Shown here: positions 1 through 10,152 of the stretch, piece after piece
How positions within the stretch are numbered: position 1 is the stretch's first letter
How the letters are laid out: the number at the start of each line of letters is the position of its first letter
Assembly: GCA_022315425.1 (NCBI GenBank)
Contig: JAIUPT010000032.1
Location: forward strand, 484,501-548,500
Length of the DNA stretch: 64,000 nucleotides
Source: Pseudevernia furfuracea
Taxonomy: Eukaryota > Ascomycota > Lecanoromycetes > Lecanorales > Parmeliaceae
Direction of reading: 5' to 3'
Translations under genes and position numbers: made by a program
The notes under the pieces: generated by a model
Databases searched by the model: none
What the model was told of the DNA's origin: nothing
What the model saw: only the letters and a program-made list of their open reading frames with translations

Positions 1-3000
1 TATTGCCCATCTGCTTACTACCTCCAGTGGAAAGAGCTCAGTGCTCGAAGGATTGACTGGACTTCCCTACCCGCGTGACAGCGGGCTGTGCACGCGTTTC
101 GCTACACATATCACATTCAGAAGAACCCCAACAACGAAGATCGCCGTGTCCATCATTCCAGCTGAGAATGCGCCTTCTGACTACGCAGAGAAGCTGCGGG
201 CGTGGCGCAAGGATAAACTCGTCTCACTAGAGCTCCAGACTTTCGCAGACATCTTGAAAGAGGTAAGACCCCACTTTTCTCTTCTCGTGATGGACCTACT
301 ACCTTCGATGGTTCGCACTGACCGGCATTATCCCGCAGGTTCAGGAGCTCATGGGGCTTGGACAAGCCGACAGTGGCAGCAATAAGAATACATTCGCCGA
401 TGATGTCCTCAAGATAGAGATATGCGGGCCTGACCAGTACGTGTCTTCCGAGTCCATGTTCCCTCTTTTGGATCAGATTTTGAGCCTTCAGACTTGCCTT
501 GGGGGTCTTTGCCCTCAAAAAATGTTCCAAGGCTTGATACACGCAGTCAAAAATGCAATACTTACCACGAGGTCTTAATCCAGAGAGCATTTGAGTGTGA
601 TAGATGTCCCGGGCATTTTCAAGAAATCAACACCAGGAGTGACCACGAAGGCAGATATGACCATGGTCCGCAACATGGTGACTGATGCCATTACCATTAT
701 TGTCACCGTTCGCATGCTAACCAAAATCCTCAGGTGACAACGTACATGCGCAATCCTCGCTCTGTCATTCTTGCAGTTATCCCAGCCAATGTGGACATCG
801 CGACGCAGGAAATTCTGGAGATGGCTGAGGAACAGGACGGTAAAGGCGAGCGGACTCTCGGAGTCTTTACCAAGCCCGACCTCGTCGATAAGGGTGCGGA
901 GCCTGCAGTAATCGCTATTATCGAGGGAACGAGCCATCCTCTTAACCTCGGGTGGTGTGTCGTGCGGAATCCTGGCCAGCAAGCATTGGCCAATCGCCTG
1001 TCCGATGCATCAGCCAACGACCGACATGCGACGGAAAAGGCGTTCTTCAAGAGCGAACAGCCGTGGTCAGATGTCTCAAAGGACCGGGTTGGTATCGAAG
1101 CATTGAGAATCCGCTTGGTCGAGATCCTCGCGGAGATGATAAAGGGCGAGTTTCCCAGGGTACGTATTGCATCAGCATCATTGGATCTCAATCGGGTTCG
1201 ATCTACTGTGTATGTCAGGATACCCATTGTTAACGCGCTATGACAGGTGAAAGCCGAGATCAGTGCGAAATTGAAGGTTCGTACATTTCGGAGGGAATAT
1301 TTCCTGTTTGAGACCAAAACCTGAGTTACAAGAGATATTGCGGGAGCAAAAGAGTCCTTGTACTCCTCAGATCTTTTTCATAATTCAAGCTCGGCTTGAA
1401 GAAGCAATGCTGATTCAGAATCCCGTGTAGTTATGCAGACAAGAGCTAGATGCGTTGGGCCCCAGTCGAGCAACCCGCGATCAGCAATATAAGTTCCTGC
1501 TCGAACTCGCCACACAATTTCAAACCATCACTTCTCTTGCCTTGAAAGCTCACTACGGAGGGGACGACGTATTCGATACTACTCCTACGCTCAAGTTGGC
1601 TACCGCTATTGTCAGCCGAAATGCCACCTTTTCGGACGATGTATGGCAGAGAGGCCACGCGATGGCTTTTCACAAAGACAAAGATGCGAAGGAGAACAAC
1701 CCATCACCAGCCCTATTCGGCCCATTCAGCACTCCATCCCCCTTCGTCAGCCAGGTACCATTTATTTTCGGCAATAACACCCCAAAGAGCACCAATCCCA
1801 TGGCTAAAGCCCCAACGAACACGGCTCAAGGGGTTGGTCCTGAGTTCAAGAGTGTCCGATATGAAGAAAATCATGCTGAACTAGAGGACATTATGCAGAG
1901 CGACAGCTTAATACCTCTGCCCAAAGTTTTTGGCATCAAGCAATGGCTGGAGAATGTGTACAAGAACTCCCGCGGATTTGAACTGGGTACATTCGACGCA
2001 TCCCTGTTGCCCATCATTTGGAAGAAACAATCTGCCAACTGGGAAGCTCTAGCCCTCGGATACGTGGAGGACATCGTATCACTAGTGCACTCGTTCACCG
2101 TGGACCTGTTGGCCAAAATCTGCAAGGACCCACGAGCACGCCAAGGTCTGTATTCGGTATTGCTGGACCAGCTTACTGACCGGTACAAGAAGAGCATTGA
2201 ACACACAAAGTTCTTGCTGGTTGTTGAGCGATCCGGCACACCGATGACCACGAATCATTACTTCGCCGACAATCTTGAGAAGAGGTAGGCAAAAATGCCC
2301 CATTTTCTAAGATCGTCGAATATGCAACATTTTGCTTGATCCTGCTCCTACAACGCCCCTGATTTTGAAACAATATCCATCGTATTCCGGGATATTGACC
2401 TCTTGGTTCGCCTGACACTGCTCACATAGGCCCCTTTTGTTTGACTTAGTGTTCTGGGCTAATGACTCTTCACTTCAGCCGCTCCGCCCGCATGAAAGCT
2501 ACTATGGAAGGAATCGCAACTTGTACGTATATTTCGGAGTTAACCTTCCTAATGCGGCACCAAAATCGGAGTCGCAACACATTCTCCTGGAGCAAAGTCC
2601 TCCTTGTATCCCTGAGGCCTGTTGCATCATTCGGATTTCTTGCCTCGAAGGAGCAATGCTGACTTCGAACTGTGCGCAGTGGACCCAAACCAGGGAATGG
2701 TGGTCAAGCTCGACGCAATCCAGAGCGTCACTACCGGGAGTAATCTCAAGCACACAATCGACGACCTTCACGATATCCTCCACTCATACTACGAGGTTGC
2801 CCGGAAGCGTTTCGTGGATACTGTCTGCATGCAAGCAGTGGATTATTTCCTTCTAACCGGTCACGACGCACCAATCAAGGTCCTCTCCCCAAAATTCGTG
2901 AGTGAATTGACCAATGAGCAGTTGGAAGCGATCGCGGGGGAGAATTTGGTTATCAAGAGAAAGCGGGAAGATCTGAAGCGGAAGATCGAAAATCTGGAGG

Positions 3001-3026
3001 CGGGGAAGAAAATTGCCGTGTCCTAG
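1..3026 (+). CDS. Dynamin-family GTPase (Mx/Vps1-like), 5' truncated by the window edge
   Basis: Large GTPase of the dynamin superfamily, which oligomerises on membranes and uses GTP to remodel or sever them. The first visible exon opens near base 28 with the end of the P-loop (SGKSS) and a TRF switch-1 motif. The DVPG G3 motif is near 600 and the TKPD G4 motif near 875. The middle/stalk region follows, and the GTPase effector domain lies at 2680-3026 (RKRFVD, ending near EAGKKIAVS). Inferred introns: 263-338, 437-583, 678-733, 1160-1246, 1277-1438 (or 1445), 2285-2478, 2523-2679. The insert at about 1700-1800 (Pro/Ser/Asn-rich) resembles the disordered insert of fungal Mx-like dynamins. No PH domain is visible. 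Intron 1277 keeps frame only if the acceptor at 1445 is used; the better-looking acceptor at 1438 shifts frame, so this junction is uncertain. Family assignment is firm; the subtype is not. Confidence 0.9.
1277..1438 (+). repeat. Intron of a repeated intron family (copy 1)
   Basis: Intron of the dynamin gene with donor GTTCGT. It shares with the intron at 2523-2679 a conserved start (pattern GTNCGTAYATTTCGGAG), an internal GGAGCAAA-AGTCC block and the block GAAGAAGCAATGCTGATT around the branch site. The acceptor may instead lie at 1445. Confidence 0.6.
2523..2679 (+). repeat. Intron of a repeated intron family (copy 2)
   Basis: 157-nt intron with donor GTACGT and acceptor GCGCAG. Removing it joins the GED cleanly (IAT-L-DPNQGMVV). 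Its 3' part carries GAAGGAGCAATGCTGACTT, nearly identical to copy 1 and close to copies at 13620-13771 and 61795-61921. Confidence 0.7.
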
Positions 3027-3490
3027 AGGCGTGGATGTTGGGGACGATAGATCACTCGAAGAAAGGAGATCAGGGTAGCACGTGTCGTTATGAGGCGTTT
3101 TGTGAGGTAGGATATATTCAGGGAGCGACAACGCTCGGAATATGAATCAATCGAATGCTCAAGTGTACAGCTGTAGAACGATTCTCTTGACCAGAGTGCT
3201 CAATGCTGACGAGATGACTCTCAGTCCATGTCAGGCCCTTGGCACCAAGCCTGTGTATAGAGCAATTGGTCCTCCTCGTTCATCACCGTGCTCCTGGTCC
3301 CATGCACATATCTATGGTAGCAGACCTATCCAAGGGCGCATTGAGCCTCCACTCGTAATTCTGCCCCACGATTTTTGGGAGCAGTACTTCTTATCTGGAA
3401 TGTTGAGCGATCTGCACACATACCTGCCAGAACACCAGGCCGAGGACTATCTCTTGCCACCGCTCAGACACAGCGAGCAAGCGATTCCTG

Positions 3491-4816
3491 TCACCTTTGA
3501 TAGTACGGAGCAGTTTCTTCTTCTATCTCGTCTTCTACCTCGTCTTCTGTCTCCTTTTCTGTCTTCTCTTTTGGAGAGAAGTCCTCCTCTAGACTGCTGT
3601 CATCATTTGACACAGTTTCATGTCCTGCATTTATGGCACGTTGTAAGGCCACTTGTTCTGCAGGTATGCTCTCGAGATCGAGATCGCCCTCCTGTGGTGC
3701 GATTCTATGCCCAGGAAAAGCTCCCTTAACTCTTGATTTCAAGAATCGCTTGCCTGATACGGTGTTTACGGATCCTTTAACTGCATATCCACCATCCTGT
3801 CCCTCGATCCAGACATCCCAGATCTGGATCCTCCCTTCATCAGCTTCCTTTCCCCTTCTTTTGACGCATATTCTCATCTCCTCCTCTGCATAAAGAGGTG
3901 CCAAATTTCTATACTCAATATACGTTATTTCTGTAGATGGTCTCTCAGGATGGAACCTATAGAGATAAGTTCGTAGAACCTCAACCATCAGCACAACCGT
4001 CAGAGGCCCGTGCACCAGCAGATTTCGATGTCCTTCTACCTCACGGCAGAACTGCTTGTCGAGATGGATAGCATGTGCATTCAGCGTCAGCGCTGAAAAT
4101 CGGAACAACAATTCCCGAGTTGGGACTAGGGAGTGAGAAAATTCAGGCGTCTGTAGCGGCTTGAGAGCTTTGCTCGAAGTTTGATCGACAGCCGAAAAGC
4201 CTTCCTGGCGAATATCCCGCATGAAGACTAACGTCCGCTGCTCGATAAGGCGCAGCTTTGCACTCTTCTGACCTTTGAGCTCTCCAGGATATTTACCAGC
4301 AAATATATGTCTTTCAACCCTAACGAATATCTTCTCTTCTCCTTCTTTCCCCCTGACTTGCACATCCGCAATCAACTCAGCGATATGAAAAGGGTCTCCA
4401 TTTACAGGGATATCCTGTAGGAACGTCATACTACCACCTGCCCACATTCTTCGTGCAAAAGGAGATCCGGGAGAATGCCAAGAGTCGGTGCCATCTGGAA
4501 GGAGAAGAGAGGCATTCGGCACGCTTGGAAAGTAGACGAGGTGATGGGTTGGATCCAGAGATAGTTGAGAGGCCGATTTGTTTCGATCCTTGGTGGAGAG
4601 AGGAAGAAAATCAGCAAGGGTCAGTCTGAGAGATCTGGTCTGCGTCGGTGTTATGTAGTCTGTGTTGAAGGGAAGTAGGCGTGTTGTCATTTGCTCGCGG
4701 AGATGGGAGAAGTCGGAGGAGTAGCGGGCAGATGGAGGCCGATGGTGATGAAGGAGATGACATCTTCTGGGTGCATGGAAGGAAGGAGCATATCGGAGAG
4801 TGATTCTGACCGCCAT
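3491..4816 (-). CDS. HTD2: HTD2-like mitochondrial 3-hydroxyacyl-thioester dehydratase
   Basis: Resembles fungal Htd2 / mesaconyl-C4-CoA hydratase-like proteins with a FAS1-type dehydratase (hot-dog) fold. In yeast, Htd2 performs the dehydration step of mitochondrial type II fatty-acid synthesis. Visible features are the RRMWAGGSM segment, FQDIPV-like strands, and a C-terminal hot-dog half with HLDKQFCREVEGHRNLLVHGPL, where His and the VHGPL turn are typical. I prefer the ATG at 4816 because it starts a basic, Ser/His-rich leader suited to mitochondrial import. An in-frame ATG at 4930 would leave only 22 bp before the divergent SPC1 start. The last 35 or so residues are very acidic (Glu/Asp-rich), which is unusual for the family. 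Single exon, about 441 aa. The family call is good; the exact substrate is inferred. Confidence 0.78.
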   Translation of the reverse strand: MAVRITLRYAPSFHAPRRCHLLHHHRPPSARYSSDFSHLREQMTTRLLPFNTDYITPTQTRSLRLTLADFLPLSTKDRNKSASQLSLDPTHHLVYFPSVPNASLLLPDGTDSWHSPGSPFARRMWAGGSMTFLQDIPVNGDPFHIAELIADVQVRGKEGEEKIFVRVERHIFAGKYPGELKGQKSAKLRLIEQRTLVFMRDIRQEGFSAVDQTSSKALKPLQTPEFSHSLVPTRELLFRFSALTLNAHAIHLDKQFCREVEGHRNLLVHGPLTVVLMVEVLRTYLYRFHPERPSTEITYIEYRNLAPLYAEEEMRICVKRRGKEADEGRIQIWDVWIEGQDGGYAVKGSVNTVSGKRFLKSRVKGAFPGHRIAPQEGDLDLESIPAEQVALQRAINAGHETVSNDDSSLEEDFSPKEKTEKETEDEVEDEIEEETAPYYQR

Positions 4817-4952
4817 TGAGAGCGCGATCTCGAAAGTAGCGGGCAGAGAAATGGAAGCTTCCCAGAAATCGGCGAAAAGAAACGCCGATGGCCGTGACTT
4901 TGGAACAGACAATCTAACGGAAAGCGACACATTCTACAGAAGCTCACTCAAC
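4817..4952. promoter_or_regulatory. Compact divergent promoter between HTD2 and SPC1
   Basis: Only 136 bp separate the preferred HTD2 start (minus) from the SPC1 start (plus), so both core promoters and 5' leaders must overlap here or extend into the neighbouring coding sequence. No TATA box is evident. Confidence 0.5.
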
Positions 4953-5375
4953 ATGGCCGACGAGCTTCTCCAGCAAGCTCAAGAGCTCTTCGAAGGTCAG
5001 ATTGTAGGTCGATGCCCAGTGTCCCGACCTTCTTCGAACCTGACCCTGTGTCTAGGATTTCGAAGGGCAAAAGCAGACCGAATTCATATCCACCGTTCTT
5101 CTAGCTGTCTCCGGTGTACGCCACTACATTTTTCTCTGTTCGTGTTTTGTGCGGAGATTGACATTAACGTGCTATAGCTCTTCGCATTCATACTTGGCTT
5201 CGCCCTGCAAAATATCTACGTTACTCTCTGGACAGGCCTTGGGGGTGCCGCAATAACATTCCTCGTGGTGGTACCACCCTATCCTTTCTACAACAAATCG
5301 CCCGAGAGATGGTTACAAAGCGGTAGTGGGGTGGCAGGGTCGGGGATCGAGGTCGACGGGAAGATGATAAATTAG
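4953..5375 (+). CDS. SPC1: Signal peptidase complex subunit 1 (SPC12)
   Basis: Small non-catalytic subunit of the ER signal peptidase complex, about 102 aa. Three exons: 4953-5003, 5056-5115, 5178-5375. The protein starts MADELLQQAQELFEG, has the conserved DFEGQ segment just before the first helix, then two transmembrane segments (FISTVLLAVSGLFAFILGFA; AAITFLVVVPPYPFY) joined by a short QNIYVTLW loop. PPYPFYNK followed by a short hydrophilic tail is the family signature. Both junctions are phase 0, with GTAGGT/TAG and GTACGC/TATAG borders. Topology of the family places both termini in the cytosol. Confidence 0.9.
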
Positions 5376-5671
5376 GCTGGCAGGAAAGATTGGGAAAGGC
5401 CACATAGCATGCAAGCGTTAGGGTACAACTTTACAGCCACAATTTCTTGTCGAGATGCTTTGGCATGCATAAAATGGTTTATGAGAATCGTGATCTAGCT
5501 GGGGAAGATCTGTCATTGCTCATAGAAGCATCAGCCGATGCCTTCTCATCTCAATACCTATGCATCGCTTCGTTCCATCATCCCTAATCTATGCAGCTTT
5601 TTCGTCCATGCCCTATACCATGCTTGAGCACTGTCTTGTCTCGCCTACGATCTTAGCCGTACGTGATCTTC

Positions 5672-6204
5672 TCATCGTCCGTATTTCTGAAATTCCCAGT
5701 CGCGGTTGTCCAAGGGGCAGACTTGTCGTGTCTTCAGCCAGCGAGAGATGCAGTGGAAGTGGAAAGCGTGCTGCAGATGCAAAGGCGTCAGCTTGAGCAA
5801 CCACTACCAATAGAACCAGACTCACATTGCAAATTCCCCACGCAACTGTGCACTCTTCACTCGTAGCTGAAGCTTGGTTGGCCTGACATTCGATACCTTC
5901 ACGAACCTGTTAGTGACCTGCCGTGCGCAGGATCTCAAGCAAGCACTCACATAGGTCCATGATGTGGTTTCTGCAAATGGCACAGTTGTCGACGACAATA
6001 TCCCAAGCCCACAGAGCTACAGCGTTCCACTAGACACGATCAGCTGCGAAATTTTTCCAAAGCTGAAGGCAGTATTACCTTCTTGACCTCAAATCGCTTC
6101 TTGCCGTCGGAGCCAGTGTCTGCACCAGCCTTCACTGATCTGAGGGCACCCTTTGACTTTGCGGGAGCTGAAGGACCAGCATCAGGCATGTCGACGTCCG
6201 CCAT
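5672..6204 (-). CDS. hrt1: RING-box protein Hrt1/Rbx1 (cullin-RING ligase)
   Basis: RING-H2 subunit of SCF and other cullin-RING ubiquitin ligases; it recruits the E2 to the cullin. Four exons on the minus strand: 6204-6079, 6029-5951, 5896-5826, 5770-5672, giving 124 aa. The N-terminus (MADVDMPDAGPSAPAKSKGA) is variable, then [20 protein letters not shown] is the cullin-binding strand. Zinc ligands are visible as NCAICRNHIMDLCIEC, then TVAWG(I)CNHAFHFHCISRWL and CPLDNRDWEFQKYGR at the C-terminus. Sequence conservation with animal Rbx1 is very high, so both assignment and gene structure are secure. It is convergent with SPC1, with 296 bp between stops. Confidence 0.96.
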
Positions 6205-6933
6205 GGCGACTTGTAAGGTTTAGGATAGCTTGAGAGGAGGGATCGTTGTACGGTGTCTATGTCCAAAGAAAGGTGCAAATTAGAAGTGATAGTGAAAAGT
6301 TGAAGCACTTCCGTTCTGAGGGTAGAGCTAGGTAAAGGCCCGAAGTGGTAAGGAAAGCTGCGTGGGCGAGGTCGTAAAGCCTAAGGCTCCAGCAGGAACG
6401 ATTAAATGATCTTCTTTGCTCAATATTCCTGCACTTATACTTCGAGTAGACCTCACTAGCTGACTATTAGCCACTTGCTTTGTGTTGGAGTGCAAAGTAT
6501 TAAATGTAAGTGTTTAGGTGACTCAAGAGCTTGATATGTTCAGAACAAGACAAGCGTCGCCAAGCCCTTGCAAACAACCCAGCCCAACGTCTTCAACACT
6601 CTCCTCAATTCAACCCCCTCACAACTCATCATCATGAACCGCATACAACACTTCGTACACCCCTCAACCTCTCTCTCCCATACACTAATACACCCGCGAA
6701 CATACATCAAACCTCCAGACTTTCCCTTCCCTTGATCGACCTCTTGCTAATGAACCAAGCAAGTTTAGCTGAGTTCTGTGACATTCCGAGGCTTTTTCTC
6801 CATCGGATTCACGCAACTGAATTACGATTCACTTAACAGTGCTGATCTCGCTGCTTGTACATCTCATACATTGCTAATTTTCACTATTTTTTCCAACACG
6901 GCTGCATATTTCTAAGCCATCATCACCAAAACA
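6205..6933. other. Intergenic, promoter side of hrt1 and the EDC1-like gene
   Basis: 729 bp between divergent genes. A 101-codon ORF at 6531-6836 is low-complexity His/Pro/Thr-rich sequence in the probable 5' leader of the downstream gene. I see no convincing gene. Confidence 0.5.
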
Positions 6934-8451
6934 ATGCCTCCTCCCCAGGCAGAAACGCTCCAGAAGAATCCTCGAGGATCTCGACGTCCTCCTCGAAAGT
7001 CAGCTAGTTCTACACCATCATACATCTCCTCTATCCAAAACGATGCCGAAATCTCAGAACATTCAGGTCGTCATAGGGAGCCTGAGCAGCCAACGCGCAT
7101 CCTTCGTCGAGGTGACCACGGCACTGCGCCGGATGTCAGTGTCGTTGACAACCTAGAACCTCTAAATCCAACCACTCCTTCCCGGCCAAGATCGTTGTAC
7201 GAAGGGTCTCCGAACCGGCAGTATCAAGGCAACCAATCTGCTCCGGACATGACTCAGCGAAGAAAAAAGGGTCGGAAGTTGCAAGGAGGAACCACAAGAG
7301 CAAATGGAGTCCGAAAGCCAGACCCGAATGAAGCTCCAACACCAGCGCCTCTTCAACAACCTCGCACACCAAGCCGCCCAAATGAGACTCTTGTCAAAGC
7401 ATACGCAGGGCCCACATTTCATGCATCCCCAGCGGCTTCCTCACTACCTATCCCAAGAATCGTGTCCAAATCGGTTCCTAATGTGGACAAGACCTTAAGC
7501 CTGAAGAGTATGATGGAGCAAGAAACAGTTGACACGACGTCCGAGAGCGACAGTTCCCCCTCCCTGGAGAACAGCCAACCGACCCAGGACCGTCGAGCCC
7601 AGGAAGATTCACCCCTTGACATTTTCTTCCAAGCTGATAGAGACGCCAAGGCCAAGGCTCAGTTTGGAAGCCTGGCAGACTCGAATGGCTTGCGGTCCAA
7701 TTCACAAATTTATGGTGGACATCATTCGCGCCAACCCACCGACAGCTCCGTTGGGGGAATGTTTTCAATGGAGATGGATGGTGCAGCACAAGAAACCCCT
7801 GATAGCACGAATAATAACGAGCCAATTACCCCTGCTCCAAAGGCTATGACGGAGGCCGATTACAGAGATGAACAGCGCAAAGCTCAAACCCTGGAGCTCA
7901 AGAAGCTGCTCTACTCTCCAAAGCCTCAACGCCCAGCATCGTCTTCCCCTCACTCCGGTACTCCTTCACAATGTCTAGTTTCTCCTTCACCTAAGGCTAC
8001 TCATCGCAGAGGTTCTCCAGGGCTGGTCCCAGATTCAACAAGCAAAGACCAGCAACGGCACGCTGCTCTGCTCGCTTTGGCTCAAAAGCAAATCTCAGGG
8101 ATAAGCACCAATATTGGGTCTGCAGCCCAGCGACCACCCTCTTCCAAGCTTTGGAAAGAGATTTCAATTCCTAGTTCGCCCGGGGTACAGCCACTCGAGC
8201 TTCCAGCTACTCCAACGCAATCTCGTGTACAGAAGACATCAACCCCCACCCATGGCTATACACCGGCACAGCAAGATTGCTATGTCTCTCCCTATTCTCC
8301 CTTTTCCTCTGCCTTCACCCCACCAGCTAAGCCTCCCGGCGGATCTCAGAATACTCCTTCCAAAGATGCGAAATCCATTGAAGAAGATCTACGGCGAATT
8401 TTGAAGCTTGATGTTCTTGACGGTGATGCCGTTACTGGTGTTCGATCTTGA
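6934..8451 (+). CDS. Disordered protein with PNRC/Edc1-like decapping-activator motif
   Basis: 505-aa single-exon protein, almost wholly low-complexity and rich in Pro, Ser, Gln and Thr, so probably disordered. A short island at about residues 156-182 stands out: YAGPTFHASP, then SSLPIPRIVSKSVPN. The pattern Y/F-AG-x-F-x-x-SP-x-x-SLPxP resembles the PNRC/Edc1 motif, whose LPxP part binds the EVH1 domain of the decapping activator Dcp1. A basic QRRKKGRK patch lies around residue 108. The C-terminus has a predicted helix, IEEDLRRILKLDVL. Inference: an enhancer of mRNA decapping acting in P-bodies. The motif reading is from memory of the family and the remainder gives no support, so function is moderately supported only. 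Confidence 0.72.
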   Translation: MPPPQAETLQKNPRGSRRPPRKSASSTPSYISSIQNDAEISEHSGRHREPEQPTRILRRGDHGTAPDVSVVDNLEPLNPTTPSRPRSLYEGSPNRQYQGNQSAPDMTQRRKKGRKLQGGTTRANGVRKPDPNEAPTPAPLQQPRTPSRPNETLVKAYAGPTFHASPAASSLPIPRIVSKSVPNVDKTLSLKSMMEQETVDTTSESDSSPSLENSQPTQDRRAQEDSPLDIFFQADRDAKAKAQFGSLADSNGLRSNSQIYGGHHSRQPTDSSVGGMFSMEMDGAAQETPDSTNNNEPITPAPKAMTEADYRDEQRKAQTLELKKLLYSPKPQRPASSSPHSGTPSQCLVSPSPKATHRRGSPGLVPDSTSKDQQRHAALLALAQKQISGISTNIGSAAQRPPSSKLWKEISIPSSPGVQPLELPATPTQSRVQKTSTPTHGYTPAQQDCYVSPYSPFSSAFTPPAKPPGGSQNTPSKDAKSIEEDLRRILKLDVLDGDAVTGVRS

Positions 8452-9276
8452 CGATTCCCTTCCACGAATGGATATCCATTGTGTGTTGCGGACTGGTTTC
8501 GAAATAAAAGTACACATAACGTTTGAAACGGGACCCCGAATGGCGTATTGGCGGGCAATGGGCCTTTCTTTTCGTATATTTGCAGGCTTTTACGAGAATG
8601 CTCTAAGATGTTCTGGTGACGGGCTACTTTCAATGAGCGCGATCTCGATTGGTTGTTCGATGGTGCTTTAATATTTTATTTACTCTGGATCTCATTGCAC
8701 TCATACCCTCATATTACTCTCAGCAGCCTGGCTTGATGGGGCTCTATCGATAAAAACGGTGCAGGGCATGGGAGCCGGAATCGGGTTTGCCACCGGCTCC
8801 ACCGTGTTGCTCAGGGGTACTTGACCGACGAAAGACAGTTTCAGGATACGGCGACATGATCTATAGACATAACAACTGTCTTTTTGCTATCATCGAATGG
8901 AGGCGGGAACCTCAGACCCCGCTACTTGGGTGGCTTACGGTACACCAACGACCGCACTTCTGCATCAGTGATGACTTCGTTTCATTTGTTTAACCAAATA
9001 TCAACTCGATCATCGACCGAAATACGTTCTTCCGTCAAAGAGCGCTGTCTGTGCACCTCTGCGCCATCACGTTCCCCTTTATTTCTGTGTTGAGACCGTG
9101 GCAGTATGGAGGAAGGACCAGAGTTGAAGAAACTACGTGGCGGAATAGGATTTCGGGGTTAGCCAAGGAAAAGCGTCGGAAACCAGGCATACAAATAGGA
9201 GTCTTTGGCAAGCTACTCTTCGGGCGACGTAATTAGCTGTCTTTGAATGGGTAGAATATCACAACAGAAATGCCAA
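8452..9276. other. Gene-poor intergenic stretch
   Basis: ORFs here are all under 90 codons and lack recognisable motifs. It probably contains the 3' UTR of the upstream gene. Confidence 0.4.
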
Positions 9277-9748
9277 TAGGGAGTTTCAGACCACTTTTCT
9301 CAAAATCGGTGGAATCTAGTTTGAACACCTCAGCATTAGAATACCTAGGCCTATTCGGTGGTTCTGTGGAAAATCTGCTTAGTCATTATTCGAGAAATCG
9401 TGTAATCTTCTCCGTATCACTCAAATCCTTTCTTTCTATCCTGAATCCTTCTTGCGATTATGTCTCGTATATTTGAAAAAGAAGAGCGTAGGCGTAAGCT
9501 ATTCAATCTCTTTTTTAGTAGCTATATATATAAGACACGATATTAGAGATCTTATAATAAGAAGATGGGCTAGCAATTCACGAAGCAGTTATGAAGTAAC
9601 GTGTTAGCAGCCAGGCCCATAGAGTATATAGTAGTCCGAGTATTGCCGAGCGTAGCCGAATCGCTTAGCATACGTATATCAAGCGGATGCTTAAGGTAAG
9701 AGCAACTCCACAATTCCACGCTTAAAAAAAGTGGTCTGAAACTCCCTA
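9277..9748. mobile_element. MITE-like element with 22-bp inverted ends and TA duplication
   Basis: The first 22 bases (9277-9298, starting TAGGGAGTTTCAGACCAC) recur as a perfect reverse complement ending at 9748, with weaker pairing further in (TGGAAT near 9317 versus ATTCCA near 9713). The outer TA on each side fits a TA target-site duplication, as for Tc1/mariner-pogo type elements. The interior of about 470 bp is AT-rich (TATATATAA near 9525) and has no transposase-size ORF, so this is a non-autonomous element or a relic. Confidence 0.75.
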
Positions 9749-10152
9749 ATACGTTTACCCTAGGCAAAATTTCCCTGTCTTGTGACTGGGTAGGGTCGTC
9801 CTGGTACATGGTTATGGTCACTGACTGTATGCGGCTGGGCTTTCCTGGCCTCTAGAGATATTGGGACAGAACTTTGTATTGCCGTCTCTTGGTGGACCAG
9901 TCGCTTATAGTAACTCCTAAATGGTATTGTCGGCTGCACCAACCTGGGCGTCATTGGCGGCAGGAAAGCGGAAAGTCGAAAGTCGAAGTCTGGGCCCGTC
10001 GCTACTATCGCCAACACCAATCTTGTATCACACCTCCTGGCGCTTTTAATATCATGACTTGAGAATCATGATCTTCAATTTTACTGTCACTGGGTCCAGA
10101 ACAATCGATACATGCACTGCTTCAACTCGTGACGGGCAAAAAACGCCAGACC
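9749..10152. other. Intergenic, upstream of the secreted-protein gene
   Basis: About 400 bp without a supported gene; it probably contains the promoter of the gene starting at 10153 (or 10129). Confidence 0.4.

Noticed and set aside
437..583. 147-nt dynamin intron as a further member of the repeated intron family
   Set aside because: The donor is similar (GTACGT) but the GCAATGCTGACT block is missing, so similarity is not better than chance.
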